This document shows, one piece after another, positions 54,964 through 64,000 of a DNA stretch of 64,000 bases. Below the pieces are notes generated by a model. The model saw only the letters and a program-made list of their open reading frames with translations. It had not been told where the DNA came from and made no database searches. Positions within the stretch are counted from its first letter, which is position 1; each line of letters opens with the position of its first letter. This stretch comes from Pseudarthrobacter sp. NamE2 (GTDB lineage Bacteria > Actinomycetota > Actinomycetes > Actinomycetales > Micrococcaceae): assembly GCF_005796205.1 (NCBI RefSeq), contig NZ_VAHN01000007.1, forward strand, positions 124,001 to 188,000. Direction: 5' to 3'. The position numbers and the translations under genes were made by a program.

Positions 54964-55767
54964 ATGCAGACCACTCACACCCCTTCCCGTGAGGCCATCC
55001 TGAATGGGTTCGCCGAGGAACTTATGACTGCCGGCCTAACGCGCGTACCCGTGGCGCCGCTGCGGGACCGGGTCACGGCCATGACCACGCAGGACGCGTA
55101 TGAAGTCCAGGAGGCCCAGCTGCGCCGGCACCTCAATGCCGGCCGGGTACTTGCTGGCAGGAAGGTTGGTTTGACCTCACTGGCCATGCAGGCCCAGCTC
55201 GCCGTCGATGCCCCGGACTTTGGGTTCTTTTTCAAAGACATGGTCCACCACGAAGGTGCGCGGATCCCTGCTGATGGCTTTATAGCCCCGAAGGTCGAGC
55301 CTGAGTTCGGGTTCATGCTCAAGGATTCGCTGCAGGGCCCGGGTGTGACCTACCAGCAAGCCGCAGCCGCGATCGGGGCGGTATACCCTGCGATGGAGAT
55401 CATCGATTCCCGGATTGCGGATTGGGACATCCGTTTGGTGGACACAGTGGCGGACAATGCGTCCTGCGGAGCCATCGCCGTGGGGCAAAGCCCGTTGGAT
55501 GTCCCTTTAGACCGGCTCACTGAGGTCGAATGCGTGCTGCGCATCGATAACCATCCGGCCGAGACCGGCACCGGTAAGGCCGTTATGGGTGATCCTATCG
55601 AAGCGTTGGTTTGGCTGGCCAACGTCCTCGGAGAACAAGGGGTGGCCTTGACCGCCGGCCAGCTTATCCTTCCGGGATCTTTCACGAAGGCTCTTCCGGT
55701 CGTGGCGGACAGCAGTGCAACAGCTGATTTTGGGGACCTCGGGTCCCTGACTATCCACTTTATCTAG
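54964..55767 (+). CDS. 2-oxopent-4-enoate hydratase
   Basis: The 267-residue MhpD/DmpE-family protein has [36 protein letters not shown] (metal ligands) and [17 protein letters not shown]. It adds water to 2-oxopent-4-enoate to give 4-hydroxy-2-oxovalerate. It is a paralogue of 47169-47960. I assign hydratase because the acetaldehyde dehydrogenase and aldolase genes follow directly. The start has GGGAGCAAGGA upstream. Confidence 0.88.
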   Translation: MQTTHTPSREAILNGFAEELMTAGLTRVPVAPLRDRVTAMTTQDAYEVQEAQLRRHLNAGRVLAGRKVGLTSLAMQAQLAVDAPDFGFFFKDMVHHEGARIPADGFIAPKVEPEFGFMLKDSLQGPGVTYQQAAAAIGAVYPAMEIIDSRIADWDIRLVDTVADNASCGAIAVGQSPLDVPLDRLTEVECVLRIDNHPAETGTGKAVMGDPIEALVWLANVLGEQGVALTAGQLILPGSFTKALPVVADSSATADFGDLGSLTIHFI

Positions 55768-55808
55768 CCCGGCGCCACGTGCAGCCGAAAACAATCAAAG
55801 GAACCCGA

Positions 55809-56765
55809 ATGGCTAAGAAGACTGCCGCGATCGTCGGCTCCGGCAACATCGGCACCGACTTGATGTTCAAGATCATGCGCCGCTCGAAGAACGTCCAAGT
55901 CAGGTACATGATCGGCATCGACCCGAACTCGGATGGCCTTGCCCGCGCATCACGCCTGGGCGTAACCGTCTCCGCCGAAGGCGTCGACTGGCTGCTTGCT
56001 CAGGAGGAGAAGCCGGACTTCGTGTTCGAATGCACTTCCGCCAAAGCCCACGCCGCCAATGCCCCAAAGTACCGCGAAGCCGGCATCCGCGCGATTGACC
56101 TGACCCCGGCCGCGGTAGGGCCCTACGTTGCCCCCGTGGTCAACCTGGAGTCCCTCAATGACACCATGAACGTGAACATGATTACCTGCGCCGGTCAGGC
56201 CACGACGCCCATTGTGGCGGCGATCTCTTCCGTCGTCCCAGTGGATTATGCGGAGATTGTTGCTTCTATTGCCTCCAAGTCCGCCGGCCCAGGCACCCGG
56301 GCCAACGTGGATGAATTCACCGAAACCACCGCAGAGGCACTCCAGGTTGTTGGCGGTGCCAAGCGAGGCAAAGCCATCATCATCATCAATCCGGTCGAAC
56401 CTCCAATGATCATGCGCAACACCATCTACTGCGCCATACCGGCCGCGGCCGCCGAACCCGGGAACATCCAGGAGCGGATCCGCGCAGCAATCAATGAGGC
56501 AGTTGGCAAGATCCGCGAATACGTTCCCGGCTACGAACTGCGAGTTGAACCGCAGTTCGACACTGCACGCGAAGACTGGAACGGCGCCGGACGCGTCGGT
56601 GTCTGGGTCCAAGTCAAGGGAGCGGCGGACTATCTGCCCGAGTACGCCGGCAATTTGGACATCATCACGGCGGCCGCGACCCGCACCGCAGACCTCCTCG
56701 CCGAGAAGATGGACAGCTCTGAGCTGGTCACTGCCGGCATCAACAACATTAGGAGCCAGTCATGA
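55809..56765 (+). CDS. dmpF: Acetaldehyde dehydrogenase (acylating)
   Basis: The 318-residue protein starts at the ATG at 55809 with AAAGGAA upstream. The N-terminal NAD-binding fold is [20 protein letters not shown], and the catalytic Cys lies in [15 protein letters not shown]. It converts acetaldehyde, channelled from the aldolase partner, to acetyl-CoA with NAD and CoA. Its stop overlaps the aldolase start by four bases, which fits the known bifunctional aldolase-dehydrogenase complex. Confidence 0.95.
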   Translation: MAKKTAAIVGSGNIGTDLMFKIMRRSKNVQVRYMIGIDPNSDGLARASRLGVTVSAEGVDWLLAQEEKPDFVFECTSAKAHAANAPKYREAGIRAIDLTPAAVGPYVAPVVNLESLNDTMNVNMITCAGQATTPIVAAISSVVPVDYAEIVASIASKSAGPGTRANVDEFTETTAEALQVVGGAKRGKAIIIINPVEPPMIMRNTIYCAIPAAAAEPGNIQERIRAAINEAVGKIREYVPGYELRVEPQFDTAREDWNGAGRVGVWVQVKGAADYLPEYAGNLDIITAAATRTADLLAEKMDSSELVTAGINNIRSQS

Positions 56766-57793
56766 CCCACTCCCTGGACACCAGCTTCAATGTCCGATTG
56801 ACAGATACCACCCTGCGCGACGGCTCGCATGCAATGAGCCACCGGTTCACCGAACGCCACGTACGCAGCGTAGTCCGGGCGCTGGATGATGCCCGCGTAG
56901 AAGTCATCGAGGTGTCCCATGGGGACGGCCTCGGCGGCTCTTCCTTCAACTATGGCTTCTCCCTTACTCCTGAACTGGACCTGATCAAGGCGGCCGTGGA
57001 CGAAGCCACGCATGCCAAGATCGCCGTGCTCATGCTCCCGGGCCTTGGCACCATCCACGACCTGAACAGGGCTTACGATTCCGGTGCCACCGTGGCCCGG
57101 ATCGCCACACACTGCACCGAGGCCGACATCTCAATGCAGCACTTCGCCCATGCCCGGAAGCTGGGCATGGAGACCGTTGGCTTTCTGATGCTCTCACACC
57201 GGGTTGGACCCGAGGACTTGGCCCAACAGGCCCGCATCATGGCGGATGCCGGCTGCCATTGCATCTACGTCGTCGATTCGGCAGGAGCGCTGATCCTTGA
57301 GGACGTCGGCGACCGCGTTTCCGCGCTCGTGACTGAGTTGGGTGACGACGCACAAGTTGGCTTCCACGGGCATCAGAACTTGAGTTTCGGTGTCGCCAAT
57401 TCCGTGTTTGCGGTGCGCGCCGGCGCCAAACAGATCGACGGCACCCTCGTCGCCCTCGGTGCCGGAGCGGGCAACTCTCCCACCGAAGTGCTCGCCGCCG
57501 CGTTTGACCGCCTGGGAATAAAGACCGGCGTCGATGTCCAGGGCCTCATGGCTGCAGCTGAAGACATCGTCAAGCCCATCATTACCCGGATGCCCGTCAT
57601 GGACCGGGCTTCCATCATGCAGGGTTATGCAGGGGTTTACTCCTCCTTCCTCATCCACGCCGAACGTGCGGCGGAACGCTACGGCGTGCCGGCTTGGAAA
57701 ATTCTGCAGGAAGTTGGAAACGCGGGGTACGTCGGGGGCCAGGAGGACATGATCGTCGATGTCGCCGTAAACCTGATGGCCGGAAGCAGGTGA
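56762..57793 (+). CDS. dmpG: 4-hydroxy-2-oxovalerate aldolase
   Basis: The 343-residue HMGL-like TIM barrel enzyme has [20 protein letters not shown] at the N terminus, including the metal-binding Asp and catalytic Arg, and [16 protein letters not shown] with the metal-binding His pair. It cleaves 4-hydroxy-2-oxovalerate into pyruvate and acetaldehyde. It is the last gene of the plus-strand operon and completes the route to central metabolism. No obvious terminator was found in the following 200 bases. Confidence 0.95.
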   Translation: MTHSLDTSFNVRLTDTTLRDGSHAMSHRFTERHVRSVVRALDDARVEVIEVSHGDGLGGSSFNYGFSLTPELDLIKAAVDEATHAKIAVLMLPGLGTIHDLNRAYDSGATVARIATHCTEADISMQHFAHARKLGMETVGFLMLSHRVGPEDLAQQARIMADAGCHCIYVVDSAGALILEDVGDRVSALVTELGDDAQVGFHGHQNLSFGVANSVFAVRAGAKQIDGTLVALGAGAGNSPTEVLAAAFDRLGIKTGVDVQGLMAAAEDIVKPIITRMPVMDRASIMQGYAGVYSSFLIHAERAAERYGVPAWKILQEVGNAGYVGGQEDMIVDVAVNLMAGSR

Positions 57794-58031
57794 GTCAAGA
57801 GGGAATAAGGCCCTCTGTGATGCCCCTTCGGCGCTGAGATGGGGGCAGCAAGTTCCAAGAACAACGGCAACGCCAAAACCCTCCAGACGCTGTCCATAGG
57901 CTGGCTTGCGATCCTTGGAACCCTTCCGGGGCCTGCAACGAGTGAGGGAGGAGGACATATCTCTCAACCCCGCTACCGCGTAAGAACGACGGGTAAGGAA
58001 GGATTCATGCCCTGCCGGATCCACCACAGGC

Positions 58032-58396
58032 GTGCGGGGCTTTACTGACGGCAAGGGCGTCGATGTCGTTGGCAAGGCCACTTGCGACGGTTCACTGATG
58101 GCGCTTGCCGTGCGCGGAACCTTGGTACTGTTCGGCACAATCTCGGGCCCTGTGCCACCCGTAGGCTTCCAGCGCCGGATCGCTGAAGGTTCGACATTCC
58201 TGACCGCCCCAGCCTGGCTTCCTACCTGCAAAATGCAGAGGAACGTCGTTGGCGGTCCGGTGAGATCTTCGCTGCCGCGTCCAACCACAACCTCAAAGTC
58301 TCCATCGGCGCCACGTATCGGCTATCTGAAGCCGCCCAAGCCCACCGAGATCTGGAGGGACGTCGCATCGCAGGTAAAGGGCTCCTTATCCCATAA
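58032..58396 (+). pseudogene. NADPH:quinone oxidoreductase fragment
   Basis: This is the C-terminal third of a zinc-free medium-chain dehydrogenase/quinone reductase: GKGVDVVGKATCDGSLMALA (with a small deletion after DVV), then RGTLVLFGTISGPVPPV. Near 58215 a frameshift is needed to continue as PSLASYLQNAEERRWRSGEI and LSEAAQAHRDLEGRR to TAA at 58394. The N-terminal two thirds are missing. The 240 bases before it (57794-58031) show nothing else recognisable. Confidence 0.82.
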
Positions 58397-58486
58397 CCAA
58401 TAAATGAACTCCACCACCCTGACCCCGAGGCAAGTGGCTGCCCCTAACACCGTCACCCGTTTTGAATGAAAGAAAGTTGGTTGAAA

Positions 58487-58834
58487 ATGACACAGGAATT
58501 GGTTGAGCATTACCACCACCCTTCGGACCGAAAATTCGACCGGCTAACGCGTCAGGGGGCGCCGGCAGGCAATAAGGCCTTCATTGAAATGCACCAGGCC
58601 GCTTTCGATCCTGAGGGTGAGGTTCCGCTGAAGTTTAAGGAGCTGATGGCTTTGGCCATTGCCCTGACAACACAATGCGCTTGGTGTATCGAAGCACATA
58701 GCAAAGGTGCCAAGGCACAGGGCGCTACCCCCGGGGAAATCGCTGAGACCATCACGTTGACAGCAACTATGCGTGCCTCTGCCGCAATGGCGCACGGCAG
58801 GATGGCTTGGAAGTTTTTCACCGCAGAGGCCTAA
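58487..58834 (+). CDS. Carboxymuconolactone decarboxylase / AhpD-like protein
   Basis: The 115-residue all-helical CMD-family protein has the redox motif CAWCIEAH (Cys-x-x-Cys-x-x-x-His) characteristic of AhpD-type members, and LKFKELMALAIALTTQ before it. It is probably a small peroxidase- or reductase-type protein and not a true decarboxylase. The start at 58487 gives the usual length; an in-frame ATG at 58466 is possible. It is the only intact gene between the island and 60.4 kb. Confidence 0.85.
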   Translation: MTQELVEHYHHPSDRKFDRLTRQGAPAGNKAFIEMHQAAFDPEGEVPLKFKELMALAIALTTQCAWCIEAHSKGAKAQGATPGEIAETITLTATMRASAAMAHGRMAWKFFTAEA

Positions 58835-59124
58835 ACAACGGCACCCCAAGGGATGCACCAGGCCTGTGGAGTTGGCCCGGATCGTCCCGCTCATAGAAAG
58901 ACCATTGACGATGACAGAAAATGAACCCAGTACGCCCGGACCGCGGCGTCCGCGCAGTGTTCGAGGGACCGATAAGCGGTTGGTTATCAGGGTCATGACG
59001 GCGGGGGCTCGCGGCTTCGATGCTCATGACGGGTTCCGCCCTTCCGGCGGTGTCTGCTCAAGATGCCAAAACTGGCTAAGCATCTAACCGCCCAGCCCCA
59101 GTTTTAGCTGCACGCAGTGCCCAA

Positions 59125-59295
59125 ATCATCAAGGTGGACGGCCTGGAGTTTCGTCACCTTGACGGCAGCGGCGACTTGACGCCGTACGAAGACTGGCGCC
59201 TCATCCCGGGCCAACGGGTCAAAGTCCTCACAGCCCGGACAGCCATGGCATCCGAGGTCGACCAAGGACTGGAGGCATGGTGGACCAGGCGATAA
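59125..59295 (+). pseudogene. Fragment of a glycoside hydrolase family 3 gene
   Basis: The stretch IKVDGLEFRHLDGSGDLTPY continues EDWRLIPGQRVKVL and matches the N-terminal opening of GH3 beta-glucosidases (the RDLDxDGxLxPYEDWR region), then stops at TAA 59293. The start codon context and the whole catalytic domain are absent. It is only a 55-codon scrap, probably left by deletion. Confidence 0.6.
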
Positions 59296-59377
59296 AAAAC
59301 GAAACGGGGAGCAAACCAGTAGTGGTTGCCCGAGAGCTCTACCGCTTCTACGCGCAGGAGCACTAAGTGAAGGGCAA

Positions 59378-59422
59378 AAGGTTCCTCTTGACCTTCTTGC
59401 GTTTGTTGGCAAGAGGAACCTT
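59378..59422. repeat. Inverted repeat, 13-base arms
   Basis: AAGGTTCCTCTTG (59378-59390) and CAAGAGGAACCTT (59410-59422) are perfect inverted copies around a 19-base loop. It lies among gene remnants with no adjacent intact gene. It could be an old terminator or the end of a mobile element. Confidence 0.55.
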
Positions 59423-59587
59423 ATGTCCCTCGCTGATTTGCGGGAGGAATTGCGGGAACCGCTGGCAGTGCCCCAGCCGACGCTTCCACGCCTCACCCGG
59501 CGGCTCGGGTGCTTTTGGAGCCGACCCATTCTCCGGATAATGCACGAATTCGCGCAACTTGCCCTTGGGTTGGAATCTGTCCCTGTC

Positions 59588-59811
59588 ACACCCCAACCTG
59601 ACGTCGGGTCGTCCTGGCCAGGGAGGATTCGCCTGTCGGCGGAGCCCTGGTCTTGTTCCCAGACATATGCCGAGCTACAAGAGGTGACATTGCCAGCCAC
59701 TGCCCCAAGAAGTTTCCATCAAACCCCGATTCTTGGACTATTTCTATGATTCCCGGGCTAGCGCAACGCGGTTTCCGGTCTCCCGACTGTCAGGGTGGGA
59801 TCTGAGAACAT
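59588..59811 (-). pseudogene. Decayed second copy of the orphan gene at 39158-39661
   Basis: The start region 59811-59774 encodes MFSDPTLTVG, identical to the orphan protein, but a stop follows after 17 codons. Further blocks keep nucleotide similarity in the same order: TGCCCCAAGA with the TTGGACTATTTC area (59707-59745) and the CCTGACGTCGGG block (59596-59607), matching 39549-39600 and 39445-39456. Frame breaks are needed throughout. The copy fades before the last half of the gene. Confidence 0.65.
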
Positions 59812-59928
59812 CACGCAGCCAGTGTCTATAAAACGGATCTTTGCGCTATTCGGACACCAACGCAGGTCGGTGCGTCCAATTTCGCTTGCCGTAGTAGGAC
59901 TGCCGGCCGGCGGCCGTAAGTGACCCCG

Positions 59929-60005
59929 CGCTACCCGCCACCCCCGTCCTACGCGGCTACGGCGAGGCGACCTCCGAGAGACCTCGACGCGCGTGGCGGG
60001 TAGCG
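59929..60005. repeat. Nested inverted repeats, GC-rich structured region
   Basis: CGCTACCCGCCAC (59929-59941) and GTGGCGGGTAGCG (59993-60005) form a perfect 13-base outer stem. GTAGGAC (59891-59897) also complements GTCCTAC (59945-59951). The region could fold into a branched structure. No gene overlaps it. The remaining sequence to 60414 shows nothing I can assign. Confidence 0.5.
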
Positions 60006-60414
60006 GATCCTCCTACGGTTTCTGCTGCCTAGGGCATAACCCGCAAACGACTTGACCGAAAATCCGTTATCGGCATTCGGAAAGAGCAGCGAAATGCGCG
60101 CAGGTGACGGGTTACGGCCGGCTGCTTCGGTTCCTGCAAGCCTAGGTGTCGGTGAGTCGGTGGCCTAGTACGACTTGACCGTAGACCGTGGAAACGTGCA
60201 TTGGATGCAGGAAACCTACTCAGTGCGCTTCGGGCTTGTCCGAGCCACGGTTGTCTCCTCCTTTTAACTTTTCCCGTGAAGTATGTTCTCCGGCTCGGCC
60301 AGGGCGGGTGGGATGTCATGTTGGTGACGGGAGAATCAATGAAGGGCAGTGAGGATTCGGGCCAGCCATATGACGGTGGGGCGAGAACCACTCCGATCAA
60401 AATCAGGGGATCCT

Positions 60415-61500
60415 CTAAAGTTTCCGTCCCGCGTGTGTGGAGAGGAAGTCGAAGGTTTTGTCGCGCGCCTTGCGTGCCTCGTCAAAGTTCAGGTGGAATT
60501 GGTATTCGTGTGGCAGCTCAGGCTCGTGCGTGGCGGGCCAGAAGAGCTCGGTCACCGGGACTCCGGCGTCCTTGAGCCGGTTGCTGTAAGGAACAGACTG
60601 CAACCACGTGAGCCCGTCACCGTTGCCGCCGCTGATAAAGGTCGGCGGGAAGTCGTCGGTCACGAAATCGATGGTGGACATGGTCGCCCCAGCGTAGGTA
60701 GCTGACCAGTCTTTCGTGCCTGTATAGGCCCACAGGGACGTCTTGAAACCCCAGGCTACGACGCCGCTGAGATCCGCCATGGCCCGAAGGTCGTAGACAC
60801 CGCAATGCAGGACAGTGGCCGCCAGATCTGACTTCTGCAGCGTAGGTTGGATTCCCATCAAGTTGGCGTACTCGGGATTCACGGTCAGGGTGGTCATCTG
60901 GCTCGCGAGCTGCGCGCCGGCAGAGTCACCGGCCAGGACGATGCGGCTGGTGTCCACGTTCAGCTCCGCGGCGTGGGCCTTGATGTAGGCAAGAGCCTCG
61001 TTGATGTCCCGCACAGCCGTGGGGTAGGTGGCCTCAGGGGCGACCGGATAGCTCATGCCAATGGTGGTGTAACCCTCGGCCGCGATGATCTGGAGATACG
61101 GATTCACATCTCGCTGGGCTCCCGAAATCCAAGCGCCACCGTGAATCCACACCACAGTAGGAAGTGGTGCGGTGGTCCCTGCAGGACTGAAGACATCGAA
61201 GGTGGAACCTGGCTTGTACATGACGCCGGCTTGGGTTTGCAGCGGTGTATCCGGAACGTACGGCGTCATTTCGTCGATGGTCGCCTGTGCCCCGCGCTCA
61301 AAAACACTCCGGATCAGCATGGCCGAAGGCCACGGAGTAGCCGAAAGCGCCAGCGCGACAACCAGCACCAGCAAAATCGCCAACTCAAGCTTCCTCAATC
61401 GCGAGGATCGTTGACGCTTCCGAGGAACTCGAGGAAACGAACCAGCAACTACTGATTCGCCCTTCGCCGTCCTGCCCTCGACGGTTTCTACCGGCCCCAT
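60415..61500 (-). CDS. Alpha/beta-hydrolase esterase (BD-FAE/HSL-like), membrane-anchored
   Basis: The 361-residue protein starts at the ATG at 61500, with GGGGGAGAG well placed upstream. A charged leader is followed by one membrane helix (LELAILLVLVVALALSATPW). The esterase domain has the oxyanion motif WIHGGAWISG and the nucleophile in LAGDSAGAQLA, with an acid/His pair probably in GNGDGLT and ATHEPELPHEYQF. It hydrolyses an ester of unknown identity outside the membrane. It is divergent from the beta-lactamase-family remnant. Confidence 0.87.
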   Translation of the reverse strand: MGPVETVEGRTAKGESVVAGSFPRVPRKRQRSSRLRKLELAILLVLVVALALSATPWPSAMLIRSVFERGAQATIDEMTPYVPDTPLQTQAGVMYKPGSTFDVFSPAGTTAPLPTVVWIHGGAWISGAQRDVNPYLQIIAAEGYTTIGMSYPVAPEATYPTAVRDINEALAYIKAHAAELNVDTSRIVLAGDSAGAQLASQMTTLTVNPEYANLMGIQPTLQKSDLAATVLHCGVYDLRAMADLSGVVAWGFKTSLWAYTGTKDWSATYAGATMSTIDFVTDDFPPTFISGGNGDGLTWLQSVPYSNRLKDAGVPVTELFWPATHEPELPHEYQFHLNFDEARKARDKTFDFLSTHAGRKL

Positions 61501-61534
61501 GACACACTCTCCCCCGTTAGGTGTACCTCCGACC

Positions 61535-62680
61535 ATGCTAGAACGCCTCGAGAAGATTCATCGTCACATAACCAAAACCTTTGGGCTCGGCTCGTCATTA
61601 GCGTTGGGCGGCTGCTCCGCTGCCCAGTCGGGAGCACAGCGATCGGAACGGCAGGTCGAACGCTCGGTCAATCTTCGGCATCAGCCCAGCCGCGGATGCG
61701 GCGTGCGTGGCCAACCCCGAAGCCGTGGTCGGGCGGACCCTGCCGGCGGCAGCGTCCGGCGAGATGCCGGCGGGCACAGCGGCGGCACTGGACCAGGCAG
61801 CTCAGGAGGGGCTTTCGAACACCTATTCCGCTGGCGCGATCGGGAAGTACCTCCCCGGTATTCCGCGTGGGAATGACGTCACAATCCGCATGCTGTTGAA
61901 CACGACGAGCGGGATCGCCAGTTACTCCATCGACCCACTTTCCAGCAGGAAATCTTCTCCAACCCGTCCAAGCAGTGGAACCCGGACGACCTCATCGCCA
62001 TGGGTCTGGCCCTCCCCCGGCCGCTCGAGCCCGACGCGAAGTTCGACTACTCCAACACCAACACCCTCATCCTGGGCAGGCTCATCGAGAAGATCACCGA
62101 AACCACCTATGCCGATGCTCAAAAGACCCACATTTCTGATCCCCTCAGCCTCACCGGCACATCACTGCCCGGGAGCGACGGTGCACTGCCCGTACCCCAT
62201 CCGACCGGGCTCACCCTCCATAGGCTCCCGGAGGGGCAGACGACGCCGCAGGATGCCACCGCGCGGAAGCCATCCTGGGGTTGGACTGCCGGCGCGCTGA
62301 CCTCGACGGCGGCGGACATGCTCACCTACGGGCGGGCGCTCGGTACCGGCCAGGGGCTCCTGGAACCTAAGACCCAGGCGCTGCGGTTGGCATCGATCCC
62401 AGGCCCTGCCGGTTATGGGCTTGCTGGCGGCTGCATCGACGGATGGCTCGGGCACTCCGGTGAAATTCCCGGGTTCAACACATCCCTGTACTACGACACC
62501 CGCTCGGACACGACAGTGGCCAATTTAGCCAACAGTGACATCCTCTCGGGAGACTGCACCCAGTCGCCCACCCTCCTGAGCAACCCGACACAGCTGCCGT
62601 GCATGGATCCAGCAGGCCGCATCCTCATCGCGGTCTCCGCAGCGCTCGGCCGTCCCTTCATGCCGAACCCGAAGTCCTAG
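61535..62680 (+). pseudogene. Beta-lactamase-family serine hydrolase, disrupted
   Basis: An ATG at 61535 opens a lipoprotein-like signal (GLGSSLALGGC), after which the frame is lost. Family sequence resumes as GEMPAGTAAALDQAAQEGLS, then jumps to AGAIGKYLPGIPRGNDVTIR, LLNTTSGIASYS, so the SxxK catalytic block is deleted. A further shift near 61940 leads to KFDYSNTNTLILGRLIEKIT (YxN motif) and the C-terminal part to a TAG at 62678. Multiple shifts and loss of the nucleophile make it inactive. Confidence 0.85.
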
Positions 62681-62725
62681 CCGCCAACAGGGGTAGCGCC
62701 GGCAAGACAGGCTGAGCGTTTTGGG

Positions 62726-63223
62726 TCAGCGCAGAATTTCGACGAGCGCGACCCAGGAGAAGACGACGGCGCCGATTAGTGCCACGATCGTGGCCAGGGC
62801 CACCACGAGCAGGCCTGCGGGAACCGCCAGTACGAGCAGCACGCCGCCCACGGCGTAGATGACGAGCGGCAACACGAAGGATGCGATGTGCTGGGTGTCC
62901 CAATCGCTCCGGCGTCCGGGACTATCGTCCTGCAGGATCGCCCGACCTGCGAGGGCCGCGACCACCCCTCCAGCCAAAGTGCCGGCCAGGACTTCCGTTC
63001 CGAATACCCACAGTGGCTGGTCCGGGATGAGCGCCGCGCACGCCAGGACCACACCAAGGATCAGTGCGGAGATGGCCGCGCCGGCGCGGGCGGCCAGTCC
63101 GCGGGACTCCGCTATTTGCTTGATGTTCACGGAGAGGGCCACGATCAGCAGCCCGCCGAGCGCCGCACCGGCTCCCGCGATGGCCACGTTAAACTCCCCC
63201 CACGAGGCCAGCGCCGTTTCCAT
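62726..63223 (-). CDS. Integral membrane protein, unknown
   Basis: The 165-residue protein starts at 63223 (METALASWGEF) and has about five hydrophobic helices (AGAGAALGGLLIVALSV; AAISALILGVVLACAALI; FGTEVLAGTLAGGVVAALAG; VLPLVIYAVGGVLLVLAVP; LATIVALIGAVVFSWVALV). No catalytic motif is visible, and I do not know the family's function. It converges with the serine hydrolase remnant, 45 bases away. Confidence 0.7.
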   Translation of the reverse strand: METALASWGEFNVAIAGAGAALGGLLIVALSVNIKQIAESRGLAARAGAAISALILGVVLACAALIPDQPLWVFGTEVLAGTLAGGVVAALAGRAILQDDSPGRRSDWDTQHIASFVLPLVIYAVGGVLLVLAVPAGLLVVALATIVALIGAVVFSWVALVEILR

Positions 63224-63406
63224 GGAATCAGAGTATCGACACGCTCGTGGCGGGCGGAAGGCAGCCCTCGAGGCAGGGGCCCTCCCGCACCCGCTGATCC
63301 GGGACTGTGGGCGTACCGTCGGGGTCCGGCGCGAGGTGTCCCGGTCAGGCAAGCACCCGGCCCGGCCGGCAGCACCGTGAGCGGGCCGCGCACCCATAAT
63401 GGGACC

Positions 63407-63680
63407 ATGAACGATGGGGACGTGGCGGGGTCACCAAGGCACCCGAAAGCGTGCCCTGGACGAGATCGACGACGGCGGACGACAGCTCTGGCCTTTCCTG
63501 CTCATCTGGGTCCTGGCATCCTACGTCCTGCTGCCCAGACTTAACCGGCTGCTGACCGGGATCTACCTTCCCAGCTACTTCATTGGCCGGACCAGAACCT
63601 CTGACGGTTTGCTCGGAGATCCGGTTAACCTGGCGGTGATCGGAACACCGGAGCGGCTGCGGGCATCGATGCTAGCTTGA
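63407..63680 (+). pseudogene. LssY C-terminal-domain protein, truncated
   Basis: The fragment LDEIDDGGRQLWPFLLIWVL continues with a membrane helix and RTRTSDGLLGDPVNLAVIGT, which matches the start of LssY_C-type proteins. The frame ends at TGA 63678 after PERLRASMLA, long before the normal end. The likely ATG at 63407 is in a different frame, so there is also an early frameshift. The rest of the domain is missing. Confidence 0.5.
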
Positions 63681-64000
63681 TAGACCACCCAGCCGGCCAG
63701 GAGCGTCAGGAGAAAGAAGAATGCCCGCCGGGCCCATGAGGAAAAAGGTTTCCGGCGCACTGCAAGACCGCGGTCCGGGGCTTGACAGTACTGACGAGCG
63801 GCCGCTTTCTCTGCTCGTTGAGGCGGCGCCGGCCAGAGGACAAGCTGGCTCTCGCAGTATGGGAGGTTGGTGTATCGTGCGTCTAGCGTGTCCACTCCGT
63901 AGGAACCTTCGCTATCATCAACGGTTCCGTGGTTGGGCTGTAACCATCTCCGGCCTCTTTTGTGTGGAGGTCACCGCTGAGCAGGGTTACCTCTCTGGTT
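63681..64000. other. No supported gene at the right edge
   Basis: No intact gene is seen. On the minus strand a short stretch near 63690-63765 encodes FSSWARRAFFFLLTLLAGWV, which looks like a membrane or signal segment. It is cut by the same junction as the LssY fragment and has no clear start. The last 150 bases show nothing recognisable. Confidence 0.4.

Noticed and set aside
59886..60017. Possible integron attC site
   Set aside because: The inverted repeats lack the conserved GTTRRRY/RYYYAAC core sites, and no integrase gene is nearby.

Overview
The window looks like chromosomal DNA of a high-GC actinobacterium of the Micrococcaceae, most likely Arthrobacter or Pseudarthrobacter. This is inferred from the codon use, the six-gene Mrp operon with an MrpA-MrpB fusion, the single-chain PutA, the Dcd type, frequent GTG starts and ATGA/GTGA overlaps.

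Bases 1-30,700 are mostly ordinary core genome. From left to right they hold a DUF4235 protein, a Mrp Na+/H+ antiporter operon (minus strand), a UMF1-type MFS transporter, a two-gene K+/H+ antiporter, dcd, a secreted CAP/FG-GAP protein, a tRNA-Gly(CCC), MFS and LysR genes, putA, an amino-acid permease with a divergent LysR gene, panD, an AEC carrier, an N-methyltryptophan oxidase-like flavoenzyme, a drug-type MFS, an LLM flavoenzyme, and a 777-residue secreted coiled-coil protein. putA and the permease gene share the same promoter/operator architecture with identical spacing, which suggests co-regulation by the adjacent LysR protein.

Bases 31,000-41,900 are accessory. Three decayed genes (lipoprotein, SDR, CHRD) lie beside an intact six-gene envelope operon: cupredoxin lipoprotein, 4-TM protein, CHRD protein with a sorting-like tail, class F sortase, lipoprotein, cupredoxin lipoprotein. 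These are followed by a complete IS256-family element with target duplication and a frameshifted transposase, a polysaccharide deacetylase, an orphan gene, and a toxin-antitoxin-like locus whose toxin gene is broken.

Bases 41,945-57,793 form a catabolic island for an aminoaromatic compound. The plus-strand arm encodes the whole meta-cleavage route from 3-hydroxyanthranilate to pyruvate and acetyl-CoA: dioxygenase, ACMS decarboxylase, aminomuconic semialdehyde dehydrogenase, RidA-type deaminase, oxalocrotonate decarboxylase, pentenoate hydratase, aldolase and acylating acetaldehyde dehydrogenase. Inserted in it are an MHS transporter and a CoA ligase / DUF35 / thiolase-fold set whose thiolase lacks the usual Cys and His. 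The minus-strand arm has a cyclase-family hydrolase resembling isatin hydrolase, a TPP-dependent 2-oxoacid decarboxylase and a LysR regulator. The upstream substrate is not settled by the sequence.

Bases 57,800-64,000 are a graveyard of gene remnants (quinone oxidoreductase, GH3, a second copy of the orphan gene, beta-lactamase family, LssY-like) around intact CMD/AhpD-like, esterase and membrane-protein genes. The catabolic island therefore lies between two eroded regions.
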